From Ustulina deusta (Eukaryota > Ascomycota > Sordariomycetes > Xylariales > Xylariaceae): a DNA stretch of 64,000 nucleotides. Position 1 is the first letter of the stretch. Each line of letters begins with the position of its first letter. Positions 1 to 11,129 of the stretch are shown here, in pieces. The notes beneath the pieces were generated by a model. That model made no database searches. It saw nothing but the letters and a program-made list of their open reading frames with translations, and had not been told where the DNA came from. Made by a program: the position numbers and the translations under genes. The stretch spans positions 930,001 to 994,000 of the forward strand of contig JAJNNX010000010.1 of NCBI GenBank assembly GCA_023159155.1. Reading direction: 5' to 3'.

Positions 1-1477
1 GAGCAAATGCGCAGTACAATGCAGATAGCAACACCTACACCTACATACATACTAATGTAGGTATTGTCTATTGCTAGACATAGTGCTACAAGATTCCTTG
101 CAGAAGCAAGAAAGAGCTACTACCTAGGTATCTTACGTACATATTCATTCCTCTACTGATAGGTGGCACTTGAGTTCTTTACATACCTAGCCCATACATG
201 ATTTTCAACTTACAAGTTGTAGAGGATAAAGATGTTTAGAAACCCACCTACTGCTAATCCTCACTACCTCCTACCTAGGTTCAGTAAATTCAAGTTGTTG
301 TAACTAATTGGTTAATATAAGGTTGTTTTAGGTTGTTGGCTAACCTCTTAGAAACAGGGACCTGCCCTTGTTGCTATTTGCTTTTTGGTTACCGGACGTA
401 GGCACACGTGTCGATACAGATCTGTGCATTCGTGCACATGTACATCATGGATACTATGATACAGGTAATACCTACCTGTGGTCCGCTACAGCCACAACAC
501 CCCTTCACTAAACTGCCACATTAATCCCCAACTACGTAGTACCTGGCGGGCGATACCCACCAAGGCAGCTCATACTGTACGGCACTAGTCCCTCCTAGTC
601 TAATGAGCTTCCTCTCCATCTTGCGACAGCTTCGGACTCCGTTTCCTCCTCACCCCATCACTTATCACCCATCACCCGATTCACCCTCAGCTCTTTCCCC
701 TCTTACTTGAGGGACAAGACATGTCTAGCAGTGAGAGCCCGACTAAATAGAGAATGCACAGCCTATATTGTCTCTCCGCCTCTCTGCCTGCCGACTACCG
801 ATTGATCAGTTGATTCCACCTGTCCGACCAAGCCTGGAAGCAAGTTGACGCACAACAAGAGCCACTGCACACGCGCGCGGCATGCGTTGATGGCACATAG
901 CTATTGGTTTATCACTGAAACACTCATTCAACAACAGCCGTCCATCAAACAGATCCTACCTCGTCTCTACCTACTGTCCACGGCTCCGAGGCATTCTCAC
1001 TGACTACGACTATCTTGTCTCTCTGTTCTTTTCTCCTTTGTGCCGGTAGTTTTAGAAGGCCGTGTCTTTCATCCGATTTCCGTTTCCCTGTTTTCTTGTT
1101 TGCATTGTCCAGCGCCTAGAATCTTGCTTCCCACTACGCACCAGCAGCCGACTGCATAATAACCGACTGTGCCTACTGGTGTCCAACCTCGCTCCTTCTG
1201 CTGACAATCAATTCTCTATCAAGCCTTCCAAACCACGATTGCATCCACGTTTGCTTGCGCTAGCCCGTTGACTCTCTTTTGCCTCTGATTGAACTCAGCT
1301 CCCTCCCACCCTGCAACCAACCGTTGTACCCGAGACTTTTCCCCCAACGGCGATCAGACTTCTAGAAACACGACGATTCACCCAGTGCAAGTTGCTCCAT
1401 CCCTGTGTCACCGACTGCACGGCCCTGAGGAACTGGTGGAACCGACGGTGACAGCGATCGAAATTCTGTTCGGGGTC

Positions 1478-1537
1478 ATGACAACTCCAGACGAGAATCT
1501 CATCGCAGTGTTTGACACAATGGATCCTTCCACGTGA
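1478..1537 (+). promoter_or_regulatory. candidate uORF 1 of the Kar9-like gene
   Basis: An ATG opens a 19-codon frame ending in TGA, 109 bases before the Kar9-like start codon. If the transcript begins upstream of it and the leader is unspliced, scanning ribosomes would meet this frame first. The transcript start is unknown, so this is an inference. Confidence 0.35.
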
Positions 1538-1567
1538 ATACGCCATTTGACCCCAGATTGACCTGTT

Positions 1568-1624
1568 ATGTTGGACAACAAGTGTTGTCAAGAAGAACTG
1601 ACGACGAGGAACTGCAAAAAGTGA
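1568..1624 (+). promoter_or_regulatory. candidate uORF 2 of the Kar9-like gene
   Basis: A second ATG frame of 18 codons ends in TGA only 22 bases before the main ATG at 1647. That spacing would make reinitiation inefficient, so the frame could damp translation. It depends on the same assumption about the leader as uORF 1. Confidence 0.35.
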
Positions 1625-1646
1625 TCGGAAGCAACCCTCTTCTATC

Positions 1647-4600
1647 ATGTCTGACCAACATCTTTCCACACCCAGTGGCCCGCGAGGCACTCTACGGGCA
1701 CAGGCACCCCCTTTGCGTATCAAGTCACCCTCACCGTCTCGCCAACAACGCCTGTCTGATGATTTGCTTTCGCAACTCGCACCGGCGACGGCTGTTGAGG
1801 CGCTTCAATCTCCCTCAGGTCCCCTCAAAACATGCCTAGATCGAGCATCCATCTCTGAGCAAGCATTCGCTTTGAAAACTGCTATTGCCTCCAAGACGAT
1901 TCATAGCTGGCTCGATGAGCTCTCCGACTGGCCCTGGCCCTCAACCGACACATCAACCGGCTTTGAAATGCCCCCACCTAAGAGAAGGAAGTTATTTGAA
2001 CCTGAGGCGTCTGGAGACGTCGACGAGGCCACTCTATATTCAGATGTCACTTACTTCGGCAGCCTTCCGGCTGATGATGTCGCCCACTATGAGGAGCGAA
2101 TCGAGCAGATACATCAAGAGATGGAGGGTTTGGATTTGGAAGAGATTAAGAATCAAGTCTTGCATAATCATATTCTTCCGCTGTCTCGGCCAGGGACTCC
2201 GTTCTCCGATGCCGGTCGTTCTGTTGCTTCTGCTTTCTCATTCGCCAAAATGGAAGATCTGACTGCTGTTGTCACTGCCATTACTGTACAGACTCTCCCG
2301 GCTTTGTCTAAGCTATCGAGATTATTGCATACCTGGAGTCTACGATTGATCGTTTTGCGCAAGGTTCCCTCATTCCTCGTAATGGTCACAGATGCGGAAG
2401 TGGCTCTCCTCTCTGGATGGAGCGCCATCGAATCGCCATCCCGTAGCTCCTCCGACTCCATTATGAAGACGATGGGGCCCAGGTCTTCAACGACACACCT
2501 CACCCAGAAAGACTTTGACGTTATAAAGATTGTTTTACAGCAAAAAGTAGCGAGGCCAGGCCGGGACCTCGACTTCATGCTAGACACGCTCGAGGGAACG
2601 GTGGACACACTACCAGGAGAATGGTTAGACCGCATGGAATCCTTGGAACAAGACTATGCGGAATGGGTAACTACAGCAGAACGAAAAGTGGGTGAAGGGG
2701 ATCGTTCGAATTTAGCCATGGCTGCTAGCATGGAGAGATGCGATCTACCCAAAACCCCTCCGCCGAATACTCACACTCAAGATGCGAGCCCGACGACAAC
2801 ACCCACGAGTCCGGGATTTTCAGATTACAAGCCTTTAGAAGAAGAAGACCGGGAGTCTTGGGCAGTCAAGATTTTGGCCGATAAATCGAGGAAGGGCGTT
2901 CTTAAAATGACCTCTCAAGTCCATGATTCATCCAAGTATGCCACACACCAGCCTATCCTGGATTCCGTGACTGGGGCGAATGATTCAGCGTTGGACCACA
3001 TTGTAAAGTCGAAGAAGATGGTGTCAACAAAGCCGAATAACCAAAAGTTGTCAGCTATCCCATCTAGTACTTCACGCACTACTAAACTGACCTATGAACC
3101 ACCGAATTCAACTTATGACGGATCAGAAGACGTGGAAGACACTTGTCAAGACCCTCATCAAAATCTTATCCTATCAGAAGTAAACCGAAATATTGTCCGT
3201 CAATCTGCTAATCGGTTATCAAAACACGAAGTACTATTGAAACCTGCTTTTGAAGAAGATTTTGAACCCTCGATTTTGGAATCGGTGAACGAGGAAGAGG
3301 AAGAACCTGAACTGCCTCCGACATATCTTCAAGCACGAAAAAGCAGTGAACCTTCTGTCGCTTCCACTGTGCTTCATGGCTCATCGAATTACTCACCAGG
3401 TTCTTATGATTTTGGTGCATTTCGTGAAGCGTCCATCGAGCCGGAGTTGCCTTATCTCCCAGACCCCGATGAACTATTCTCGAGTGATGCTATAAGTCCA
3501 CCCAGCTCACCACCACTAAGGTACAAACCGAGATCGACCTCAGTTACGTTCAAAGATATTCCTGAAATAGCACCATTACCTGAAGCGGACGCCTCACCAC
3601 CCCGGACTCCGCTTGGGCCCCGCGAAGTTTTCGATCCAGATGCATCTTTTGAATGGGAGAGTCAGCTCAACAGCCCGAGCCGCATGAGCATCACCAGCAC
3701 AACCAGCGACGATGATCATCTGCAGAAACAACTCAGGGAATTACTCGAAACCATACCTGCGAAAATTGAATTAAAGAAGCGTGGCATTAACCTGAACCCT
3801 CCTGACCTTCAATTACCTTCATGGCCCAAGCCCCGTCATTCCGATCCATCCCGTCGCCCAACATCGGCCCTGTCTTCGCGAGCGGACTCGCGGGCGGGGA
3901 CTCCGTCGTATTCACGAAGTGGAACACCCTCTTTTATGCTAGCTCCAGTGCGAGACACCCGCCCAAGATCCATGAGTAGTCAAGGGATACGACTCTATCA
4001 TCTCTCTCGGTCAGGTGAGATGCCTATTAAACTCTTCATTCGGTGCGTTGGAGAACAAAATGAGCGAGTTATGGTACGTGTAGGTGGCGGATGGTCTGAT
4101 CTTGGGGAGTACCTGCGAGATTATGCCATCCACCACGGTTCCCGATCGAAGGGCGAGGGCAAAGTTGAGGTAACCGATGCCGTGATAAGTAAGCGCGTAG
4201 GGTCAAGTCCTAGCAGCCGTCCCGGTTCAGCACTTGGCTCACCAATGACGCCTCTCACAGTCCGGAAGACTAGAAGGAATCCGGGCGAGGAAGGGGTGCC
4301 GAAGGTTCCCAGAACCCCGCTAGCGGAGGCTGCAAGTTTGCAGGAAAATGCGAACACGCCTGCATCTGAGGCATCTGTAAGGTCACGGGCCTCGTCATAC
4401 ATTGACTGGGATGAGGAAGATAGCGCTCTCGGACTTGCTGGACCTAAAGCAGTCAAACGCAGGGAAATCAGTGACGAAAGCCGCGTTTGGATTGAGAGCG
4501 TGAAGCAAAAAGTCCGCTTAGCTAGCGGCGAGCGGGTTGCTACTTCTGCCTCATCTGAACAGCTGAGGTCCTTACAGCCCTCACAAATGCGAGGGCAGCA

Positions 4601-4676
4601 GAAGAAGATACCAGACGATAGATTTGGCGAGATAGGGAAGGCGGGCAGCACAAAACGGCTGTTTAGAAAAAACTAG
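1647..4676 (+). CDS. Kar9-like cortical/spindle-positioning protein with GAS2 domain
   Basis: A single uninterrupted frame encodes 1009 residues. Residues about 190-280 hold a helical block with a short LLHTWSLRLIVLRK stretch that resembles the fungal Kar9 family (cortical protein linking microtubule tips to actin/myosin for spindle and nuclear positioning). Residues about 782-840 form a GAS2/GAR-type module recognised by MVRVGGGW, a fold that binds microtubules in the GAS2/spectraplakin family. Between them lies a long acidic and Ser/Pro-rich region expected to be disordered. The C-terminus is basic. A PPKRRK stretch near residue 110 could be a nuclear localisation signal. The start is the first in-frame ATG with a family-like N-terminus. 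Two uORF candidates precede it. The Kar9 call rests on my recognition of the family pattern, and the GAS2 call is firmer. The gene converges on the Far11 gene. Confidence 0.75.
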   Translation: MSDQHLSTPSGPRGTLRAQAPPLRIKSPSPSRQQRLSDDLLSQLAPATAVEALQSPSGPLKTCLDRASISEQAFALKTAIASKTIHSWLDELSDWPWPSTDTSTGFEMPPPKRRKLFEPEASGDVDEATLYSDVTYFGSLPADDVAHYEERIEQIHQEMEGLDLEEIKNQVLHNHILPLSRPGTPFSDAGRSVASAFSFAKMEDLTAVVTAITVQTLPALSKLSRLLHTWSLRLIVLRKVPSFLVMVTDAEVALLSGWSAIESPSRSSSDSIMKTMGPRSSTTHLTQKDFDVIKIVLQQKVARPGRDLDFMLDTLEGTVDTLPGEWLDRMESLEQDYAEWVTTAERKVGEGDRSNLAMAASMERCDLPKTPPPNTHTQDASPTTTPTSPGFSDYKPLEEEDRESWAVKILADKSRKGVLKMTSQVHDSSKYATHQPILDSVTGANDSALDHIVKSKKMVSTKPNNQKLSAIPSSTSRTTKLTYEPPNSTYDGSEDVEDTCQDPHQNLILSEVNRNIVRQSANRLSKHEVLLKPAFEEDFEPSILESVNEEEEEPELPPTYLQARKSSEPSVASTVLHGSSNYSPGSYDFGAFREASIEPELPYLPDPDELFSSDAISPPSSPPLRYKPRSTSVTFKDIPEIAPLPEADASPPRTPLGPREVFDPDASFEWESQLNSPSRMSITSTTSDDDHLQKQLRELLETIPAKIELKKRGINLNPPDLQLPSWPKPRHSDPSRRPTSALSSRADSRAGTPSYSRSGTPSFMLAPVRDTRPRSMSSQGIRLYHLSRSGEMPIKLFIRCVGEQNERVMVRVGGGWSDLGEYLRDYAIHHGSRSKGEGKVEVTDAVISKRVGSSPSSRPGSALGSPMTPLTVRKTRRNPGEEGVPKVPRTPLAEAASLQENANTPASEASVRSRASSYIDWDEEDSALGLAGPKAVKRREISDESRVWIESVKQKVRLASGERVATSASSEQLRSLQPSQMRGQQKKIPDDRFGEIGKAGSTKRLFRKN

Positions 4677-5382
4677 GAGCACCTCTACGGCCGGTAAATG
4701 CAGTATTGCTGAGAAAGAACAGGTGTGGGCTTAGATGTTACTGTTACTATCAGGCGCTCGAAGGTACAGGATAAGGATGGAGTCTATGTTGTTATTAATG
4801 GGGAATGAGCCCAAAACCTGTCTAGACTACAGGGGAGTATCGGGAAGGCTAGGGGAAGGATGTGTCGATACCACGAACGAACGCGCATATGCATATACGC
4901 CTGGTGTTCAATGGTTTGGTTGGTCTGACTATCATTACGCAGAAAACCTATCTGCGGTGTTTCTTTGTTTTCTTGAAATGTGGTAGTTTGAGCATTGTGT
5001 ACTTTTGTTGATGCCAAAATACCCAATTTCTGCTTGTATGAGCCACATAGCAATCCTCGGTACTTGATATTCATGGCTAGTCTGGCTCATGACTCTGTTT
5101 CATCGAGTCTTTGGTTGCATATACTTGATGCTGCCTACAGTCATCGACATGCAGAGCTCGTCACGGTCCTGCCAAACAATATAGGCTACCTAGTCCCAAG
5201 CGAAATACAAAATCGTCGTATCTAGTGATGTTTGCTGGACTACACCACCTCGCATCCGGAATGACGCTGCCTGCAGATTCAAGTTTGTCCGTCTTATAGA
5301 ACGAGCAGCCAACGCTCTCATTGTCCTGTATCCCTTTCCACCACTCCTTTATCGCTAATAATTCACACAACTAGTTACTAGC
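4677..5382. other. convergent intergenic spacer
   Basis: About 0.7 kb separates the 3' ends of the Kar9-like gene (+) and the Far11 gene (-). Open frames here are short, overlap on both strands and look non-coding. The stretch should hold both 3' UTRs, and I found no strong terminator-like structure. Confidence 0.6.
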
Positions 5383-8300
5383 TCACCCCCAAGGGAGCCC
5401 AGCAGGAGGCTGTTGTTCCCATTCCCCACCGGGGCCCTCGTTCTGTGATACAATACCACTTGCACTAACTTCGTTCCAGATTTCAAGCTTTTCAAGTTCA
5501 CGTCTGAAGAAATCCTGCTGATTACAAAGCGCGACCTTGATTTCGGGCGCCATCTTATCAGGGTACTCACGGACGTTAAACCAGTGCGTCAGACTCCGAA
5601 GGGCCTGCTCTAGAGGTAGGGCCTCCTCAACCTCGGCGTCAACATCGCTCCCAGCAAGCCATTCATCACGTAACTCCGGTCGACAATGTAGGTAGACAGC
5701 GGTAATGACGCGCATGTTGCTCTGCCGCCACTTACGGCCGCAGTAGGGGACCTGGTTCTTGAAGAGTTTCAGGGTATACAGGCGCAGCTCGTTTTGAGGT
5801 ATTTTGAGGGATTTACGTATAATGTTTGACGACTTGTACTGGACAAGCAGTAAATTGCGGTGTGCTTTGTTTTTGCATATCTTCTGCATGATGCGCAAGT
5901 AGTTTATAAGGGCGAAGAAATTCCGCCATGAAAAGTCCGTAATAGGTTCCTGAGGCAAGGGATTGACTGGGTAACCCAACTCATCCACTTCAGGACGGTT
6001 AGAACTCTGCTCCGCAGTCTGCTTCGAAGCAGGCTTCGAAGCCCCTTCGTTTTCGCACTGACCCTCTTCGACACCTGGTGGCGATCGTCGACGTCTAATA
6101 GGAGGAGGTGCAGCCTCATCATCGCTTTCATCATCGGCAGCGTCAACTTCCTTAGTGTCGGTGAGGAGGACCTTATCTCCAGACTGTGCGCGCTGGTTGC
6201 AGAAATGAAAAAAGCTTAAACTATGTTAGACTAGATTACTAGCAGATAGTAATACGATTCCTACCTGTGTTCGATATGGTCGGCTTTGCTATCAACAACT
6301 TGCTGAATATCTTGATGAGCGAATAACTTCAGTACTAGCGGGAGGTAATTAGAATCCAGCAGGAGTTGAGTTAAATATTCGAATTTCAAGACATCTGGAA
6401 GAGTTAGACATTTCGCTATGATGAACTTTGCAGGTAGTACTTACGTGATATCTTGAGCCATTTTAGGAGAAGAAGGATTATTGCAGTTGATGCTTTCGCT
6501 TCAATTTCCATGTTTCTCCCAACGGACGCATCAGTTACATGTGCTGCTAGGTCTTGGTTCACGGAGCCATTGGTCCCGGACGAACTATCCACGGATCGAT
6601 TCCAAACAGGCCGGCCGCTTTCGCGAGTAGTTGTTGCTCCTGGTCCAGGCTGAGTGAAGGACCCTGCCGAAATATTGGCCGTCACCGAGGCTAGCAGAAC
6701 TTTCATGAGGACAATCACCAACGATTGCAACTGAGGTAAGGAGGCTTTCTATGGGCAGTTAGCAGTACGTTCCTGTGCAGCCGTTTGATCGGCAACTCAC
6801 GTAGAATTCTTCTACGGCTTCGAGACGTCGCTTTATATCGATCGACACACCCGGATTAGGGCCGTAGTCAATTTTGGGTGCCTGCGGCTTTTTATGTCTA
6901 TTCTCGATAAACTCGAGAAGCTTATCCGAGTCGATGTGGTCATCATCGGGACCTAGAGCATCAAGATCCAAATCGGTGATCTCGTCGGTGATCTCGCCAT
7001 CTTCGCTTTCAGGCGGGTTCCAACCTCTCTCGAATCTCTGAAACAACTGGCGCTGTTCCCATAGCTGTCTTGTGGCACGGGTCATACGCACTCTCTTAGA
7101 AAACAGCTCACCTGCCTCAAGAATAGAAGCAGGGACATCACTGCCTTCCCACTTCCGTCCAACAAGTGCTTGTTGGAACCCTGCAGCACCCTTGCCCCCA
7201 GCACTATTGCTGGTCTCGTCAAGTGGGGGATATAGAAACGGAAAGTTCTGGTTTGTTTGGTAATTCTGTTTCTTGCCTCCCTTACCTCCAATAGCTGGGG
7301 AGGGCGGTGGAGAAGGTGCGGGGGTGGCAATGTGCACAGGTTGATGTAAAATTGAGGCACCACCACTCTGAGTGCCCGGAGGGGCTGGCAAGATTCCATT
7401 AGAGCCGTTATTCCTTGTGGGATGGTTAGGTAAGGGTGGCAGTAATGAGATATTATCTGCATCTAAAGGGATCTTCGACTGGGGAGGCATGTATGCCGGA
7501 TATTTCGAGGTGATTTCCTGCCGGAAAACGTGATAGTCCAAAGGCGAGGCGCTAATTACATTCTTATTTTTATCATCGGTACTACTCTCACTCAATGCCT
7601 GCTTCGCCTCGTCAATCTCCTGTGTGCCTCCAAAGACAAGCAGGATTGACTTCCAAAGCATCAAGAGCGCCTAAACAATAGTTAGGAAGGACACGCTCAA
7701 CCAATCGAGAAAGAGAACCAACTTGGACATGAGGAACAATAACCGAATCGTCCTTTGGTTCAAAGAACCGGAATTTTGTTGTGACCGTAAGCATATATAC
7801 TGGAAGGCATGGTTGCAACGATACTGCGCTATTTAGCTGATTGGTTTTGTATACACTGAATATGCAACACTTACTAAGTTGGTCTCGCACCGATTCCGTC
7901 CCCTCAGGGTCACCCAAGGCTACTTGTATAAACATGTACATGATCGTCATCAAGTTCACAAGCCCATCTTGAACTTCCTGCTTAGTGTGAGCTTGCGACT
8001 TGGGCACCTCATCAGAACTAAGTTAGGGTTAGTGAGCGTAAGAGCAGATTGGGAAAATTAATGGCGTACAGGGCAGATTCAAAGATATTACGCAGGGCCT
8101 GCCAAATCACAGGAATGCCACCTAGCCCAGCGATAGCCTCAACACCAGTCTTTATAGCAGCAAGCTGTCTCGGGGTTGCAAGTGTTCGAAGCTTGGATGT
8201 ATCACCAGTGGCGAGTCCAGCGGTGTCTACCCATCTTCCTAGAGCGAGGTAAACGAGTTTACCCGTTGCGGCAGTACACACAGCAGAGTCGTCCGATCTT

Positions 8301-8800
8301 ATCTCGTTCAAGGCTTGACGTATAAAGGCAGTCTTGATGTCTTGGGCTGCCTCGTCCCAAGTGACCTCCTCTTCCTTCGCAGCCAAGTCATGTTCCCACT
8401 GCGATTCATAGGCTCTTTGAGCATTCACAAGACGCACAAACTGCCAGAACTGGTAGGAAAACCACTCGTCTATCTCCTCAGCATGGGATGCTGTGTCGGC
8501 GTACTCGAAGTCGTATGCAGCAGCTTCTGCTCTAGGGAACTCAGACACAATACGCCGGAGTTGTGCTAGCGAGAGCGAGTCTGCGGGCTGGGTATTCGGG
8601 GTAGCAGGGGGGGGTTGGCTAGGAGGGTTAAGCGGGAGCTGGTTTCGCTGGGGCGCGGGCCGCATGGGAAGAGGGTTGGACAGCGCCGTCGTCGTCAATC
8701 CAGGGCCAATATCAGCAACTCCCGTGTCGGCAACGTCGACGGGGTTCTTAACAGCCTCGGAGCCATCGCTGGCTGGCTTTGGGGGCCATAGGGAGTTCAT
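5383..8800 (-). CDS. far11: Far11/HAM-2 (STRIP1/2 homologue), STRIPAK complex subunit
   Basis: Seven exons on the minus strand join in frame to 1036 residues: 8800-8070, 8017-7875, 7823-7723, 7670-6801, 6748-6445, 6394-6265 and 6214-5383. The six introns are 50-52 nt with GTAAGT/GTGAGT/GTTGGT/GTACGC-type donors and CTAAC branch sites. The last intron must end at the TTTAAG acceptor (6215), because the CAG 22 bases downstream breaks the frame. The N-terminal third (EIDEWFSYQF and following) matches the N1221-like domain, and the C-terminal half matches DUF3402 (for example FSWRNFFALINYLRIMQK). Homologues are yeast Far11, Neurospora HAM-2 and Sordaria PRO22. These are membrane-associated scaffold subunits of STRIPAK, required for hyphal fusion and fruiting-body development. 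A proline-rich disordered stretch covers residues 20-80, and a second linker with RRRR follows exon 6. The start ATG is the first in the exon and matches the family. Confidence 0.92.
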
Positions 8801-9233
8801 GTTGCCTCACGATCCAGGGCTGAAAGCGGGTATCTGTCTAAAGGCACACTCATAGTGAAGGGTAGGGCATTGCCATAGACATATGGCCCCGAAGATCATA
8901 GGACTCCTGAAATCGGCCAGAGACAGGTGCAAGCAAAATGGCGATGAAAAGTAGTACTTAGAAGTATGCCGAAGATGGACCATCACGGTGGGGTGTAGTG
9001 GGTAGGTAGTAGTCGAGGAGAGATAGCGCCCCCCCGACTCCCGATCTGCTGTAGCATTGGTCGCTTGCTGGGCTGGCTGGGCGCTGCTATTGGTGCATAT
9101 ATTTAGCGATTAGCGGCATCCGCCTCCGCTCGCAGGCATATACATAATAACTTACCTAAAGGTAGTACCGTACTAGCCTTGGCAGGAGTATTTAAACCGT
9201 TAATTAATAGTTAATTAATAGTTTGCAAATAAT
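8801..9233. promoter_or_regulatory. upstream region of the Far11 gene
   Basis: This is non-coding DNA upstream of the minus-strand Far11 gene. It contains a C-run near 9030 and a TTAATTAATAGTTAATTAATAG direct repeat around 9200-9220 that marks the edge of the AT-rich island. I cannot assign a specific promoter motif. Confidence 0.4.
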
Positions 9234-9796
9234 AAACGTTTGACCAATAGAAACCCTTGAGCATTCGTTGACACTGATAAACGTTTGGGATCCGATAAAC
9301 GTTTTTTTATCGATAAACGTTTAAAAACTTAAACGTTTCTAAGTTTAAGGGCAAAAAAAAAAAACAAAAAATTACTAGGTACTTAGGTCTGTACCTTAGA
9401 CCTACCTAGTTGTTGTATTAGCTACAGGTTCTAGGTAGGTGTATTAGTTGCTGGCTATATTGGCTATGTTTTGGCTATGTTTTGGCTACGTTTTGGCTAC
9501 GTTGAAAATTCTGGTATGTATTGGGATTGAACTGTTGTATTTGTATTGTATTCTAGCTACCTATCTGATTTGACTATTCTATTGAAATAGAAACTGCTGT
9601 ATTATTTGAATTGAAATAGTGTACGAAGCTGTCGCGACTTCCATTTGCATATGGGCTGTATGGTAGGTATGGGTAGGTCAGTCAGTATGGGTAGGTCAGT
9701 CTGTACCTATGGGCTACGGAAGCGTTTATCAAAAGTTAAACGTTTATCAGTGCGAAGTGTTTATTTAGTTCAAACGTTTGAAAATTGCAAACGTTT
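9234..9796. repeat. inverted element with eight AAACGTTT palindromes
   Basis: AAACGTTT occurs at 9234, 9279, 9297, 9315 and 9331 on the left and at 9738, 9772 and 9789 on the right, with a half-site at 9723. The arms are inverted: CACTGATAAACGTTT at 9272-9286 has its exact reverse complement at 9738-9752, and an outer AAACGTTTGA pair lies at 9234 and 9770-9779. The left copies read GATAAACGTTT and the right copies AAACGTTTATC. The roughly 400-base interior has no open frame worth calling and carries an 11-bp tandem repeat. This looks like a decayed non-autonomous element with imperfect terminal inverted repeats, or a cluster of protein-binding palindromes. Confidence 0.6.
9458..9503 (+). repeat. 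11-bp tandem repeat, unit GGCTAYGTTTT
   Basis: Four units read GGCTATGTTTT twice and GGCTACGTTTT then GGCTACGTT. A partial GGCTATATT precedes them. The units sit inside the AAACGTTT inverted element. Confidence 0.75.
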
Positions 9797-10566
9797 TTTC
9801 TTTTATAGCATTTATCCTTTTTAAACCCTTTATATATAGTTAGCGAAATCCAAACTATTGGTTAACCGTTTATAGAACTACGCAGAATCTAGTACGGTAT
9901 GTACAAGTATATAGCTACTGTGGGTCGTATCACGTGATCCTTTCCATATAGCTAGATCCGGTCCATAGATTGATAGATAGTGACCATTCTTAATACATCT
10001 CAGATTTCATCATTCAGAACATAACAGGTACTGTACCAAGAGATTTAAACGAATGTGGGTTGTCCTGAAGAACAAGGGTGCTTAATTTATTGAGGCCTAT
10101 GAGTACTATTTTTCCCCTACAGTACCGGGGATAATGCTGCCCACCCGGCACTTCTCAGGGCAAGGAGGGACAGGGGTTAAATTGCCAGAAAATGCAGTCA
10201 GCATGTTAATACAAAGGCTAGGAGTCGCAACGCCAGGTGCTTGACCTCGAAGGTTTTGGTAGAGCTGTCATTGTGGCATCAATTATTGGTTTGCAAGCAT
10301 GCAGTGAGGAAGCAAAATGCGTGTAATTAACAACTGTATAATTGTACTAGTTCAGGAACGGGTTCGGGGAACTATGTTTGAGCTTTGGTATATACATCTA
10401 CTGATCCTTGTTTCTCCACCTCCTCCTCCATTTCCACGCATACACCAACATTACGACTATCACCGCTAATACCGCCACTACTACCACTACCTAGCTTTGC
10501 AGTACGGAGCTAGAATCGGCCCACCAAAGCCAATCGTATACATTGTACGCTAGCAACGTTCGAAGG
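9797..10566. other. non-coding spacer in the AT-rich island
   Basis: I see no gene here. A CACGTGAT E-box-like octamer sits at 9931-9938. The last 170 bases are pyrimidine-rich and probably form the promoter and leader of the small membrane-protein gene that starts at 10567. Confidence 0.5.
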
Positions 10567-11129
10567 ATGGCTGATCCCTTCGTCGACGTGGAAGCCTCGC
10601 CGAAACACGATCATGGTGTGTGTATATCCCCTCGCTGCGGCTTGATAAGATATTTACTCACCCCTGTCTCTCAGTGAATCTACCATCTTCAAAGGATAAT
10701 CAGACCGACATGGCATTGAGTAGCAGACCGCTCCGTGTTCGCATCATAGCGGCGGCCCTTCTTTTCACTGACGCTGTGATAATGGCATTAAAGTGGCTTG
10801 CCATACAACGAACAGTCCCCAGGCAATATCCGAACAACGCCGATAGTCCCGCTCCGGTCTCCCCCATACCTCCAGCAGCCCTTTTTTGTTTATCAATGGT
10901 CCTTGGGTTCGGCATTCTATTAGCGCCCTACTCTCGATATCTTCGAGGTCTGCGGACTCGGTTAGAAGTGAGAAAAGACTATTGGCGATATAGGCTGTCA
11001 TATACCTGGTGGATGGTTCGGTACATCAATTGGTACATGAACACCCTCCTCTTTACAACATACATGTACTTCTCGGGAAATGTTCGCGACTATAACGATT
11101 CAGATTCATCTACCCACGTCCCGCTTTGA
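10567..11129 (+). CDS. small hypothetical membrane protein, two exons
   Basis: Exon 1 is 10567-10615 and exon 2 is 10675-11129, joined across a 59-nt intron (GTGTGT donor, TCTCAG acceptor), giving 167 residues. I do not recognise the family. The protein has a short soluble N-terminus, a hydrophobic helix at about residues 30-55, a proline-rich loop, a second hydrophobic segment at about 75-98 (ALFCLSMVLGFGILLA), a basic stretch with many Arg, and an aromatic segment near the C-terminus rich in Trp and Tyr. It is probably a two- or three-pass membrane protein. An alternative start is the ATG at 10710. The supporting evidence is the clean splice join and the preserved frame. It lies inside the repeat-rich island and may be lineage-specific. 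Confidence 0.5.

Larger units (their letters stand above)
1..1646. other. intergenic DNA and probable 5' leader of the Kar9-like gene
   Basis: I see no supportable gene here. The first 800 bases carry several copies of a CCTAGGTA-type palindrome (for example near 123 and 275) that recurs in non-coding DNA across the window. From about 640 onward the strand becomes pyrimidine-rich, as in fungal promoters and leaders. The open frames at 1062-1537 begin with GTG or TTG, not ATG, so I do not call them genes. Two short ATG-initiated frames at 1478-1537 and 1568-1624 lie just upstream of the Kar9-like start and are listed separately. Confidence 0.6.

Noticed and set aside
1289..1839. Open frames in the leader of the Kar9-like gene
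   Set aside because: They begin with TTG or GTG and have no family similarity; only the shorter ATG frames are kept as uORF candidates.
6193..6214. CCAG acceptor for the last Far11 intron
   Set aside because: Using it shifts the reading frame; the TTTAAG acceptor 22 bases earlier restores the family sequence and the correct total length.
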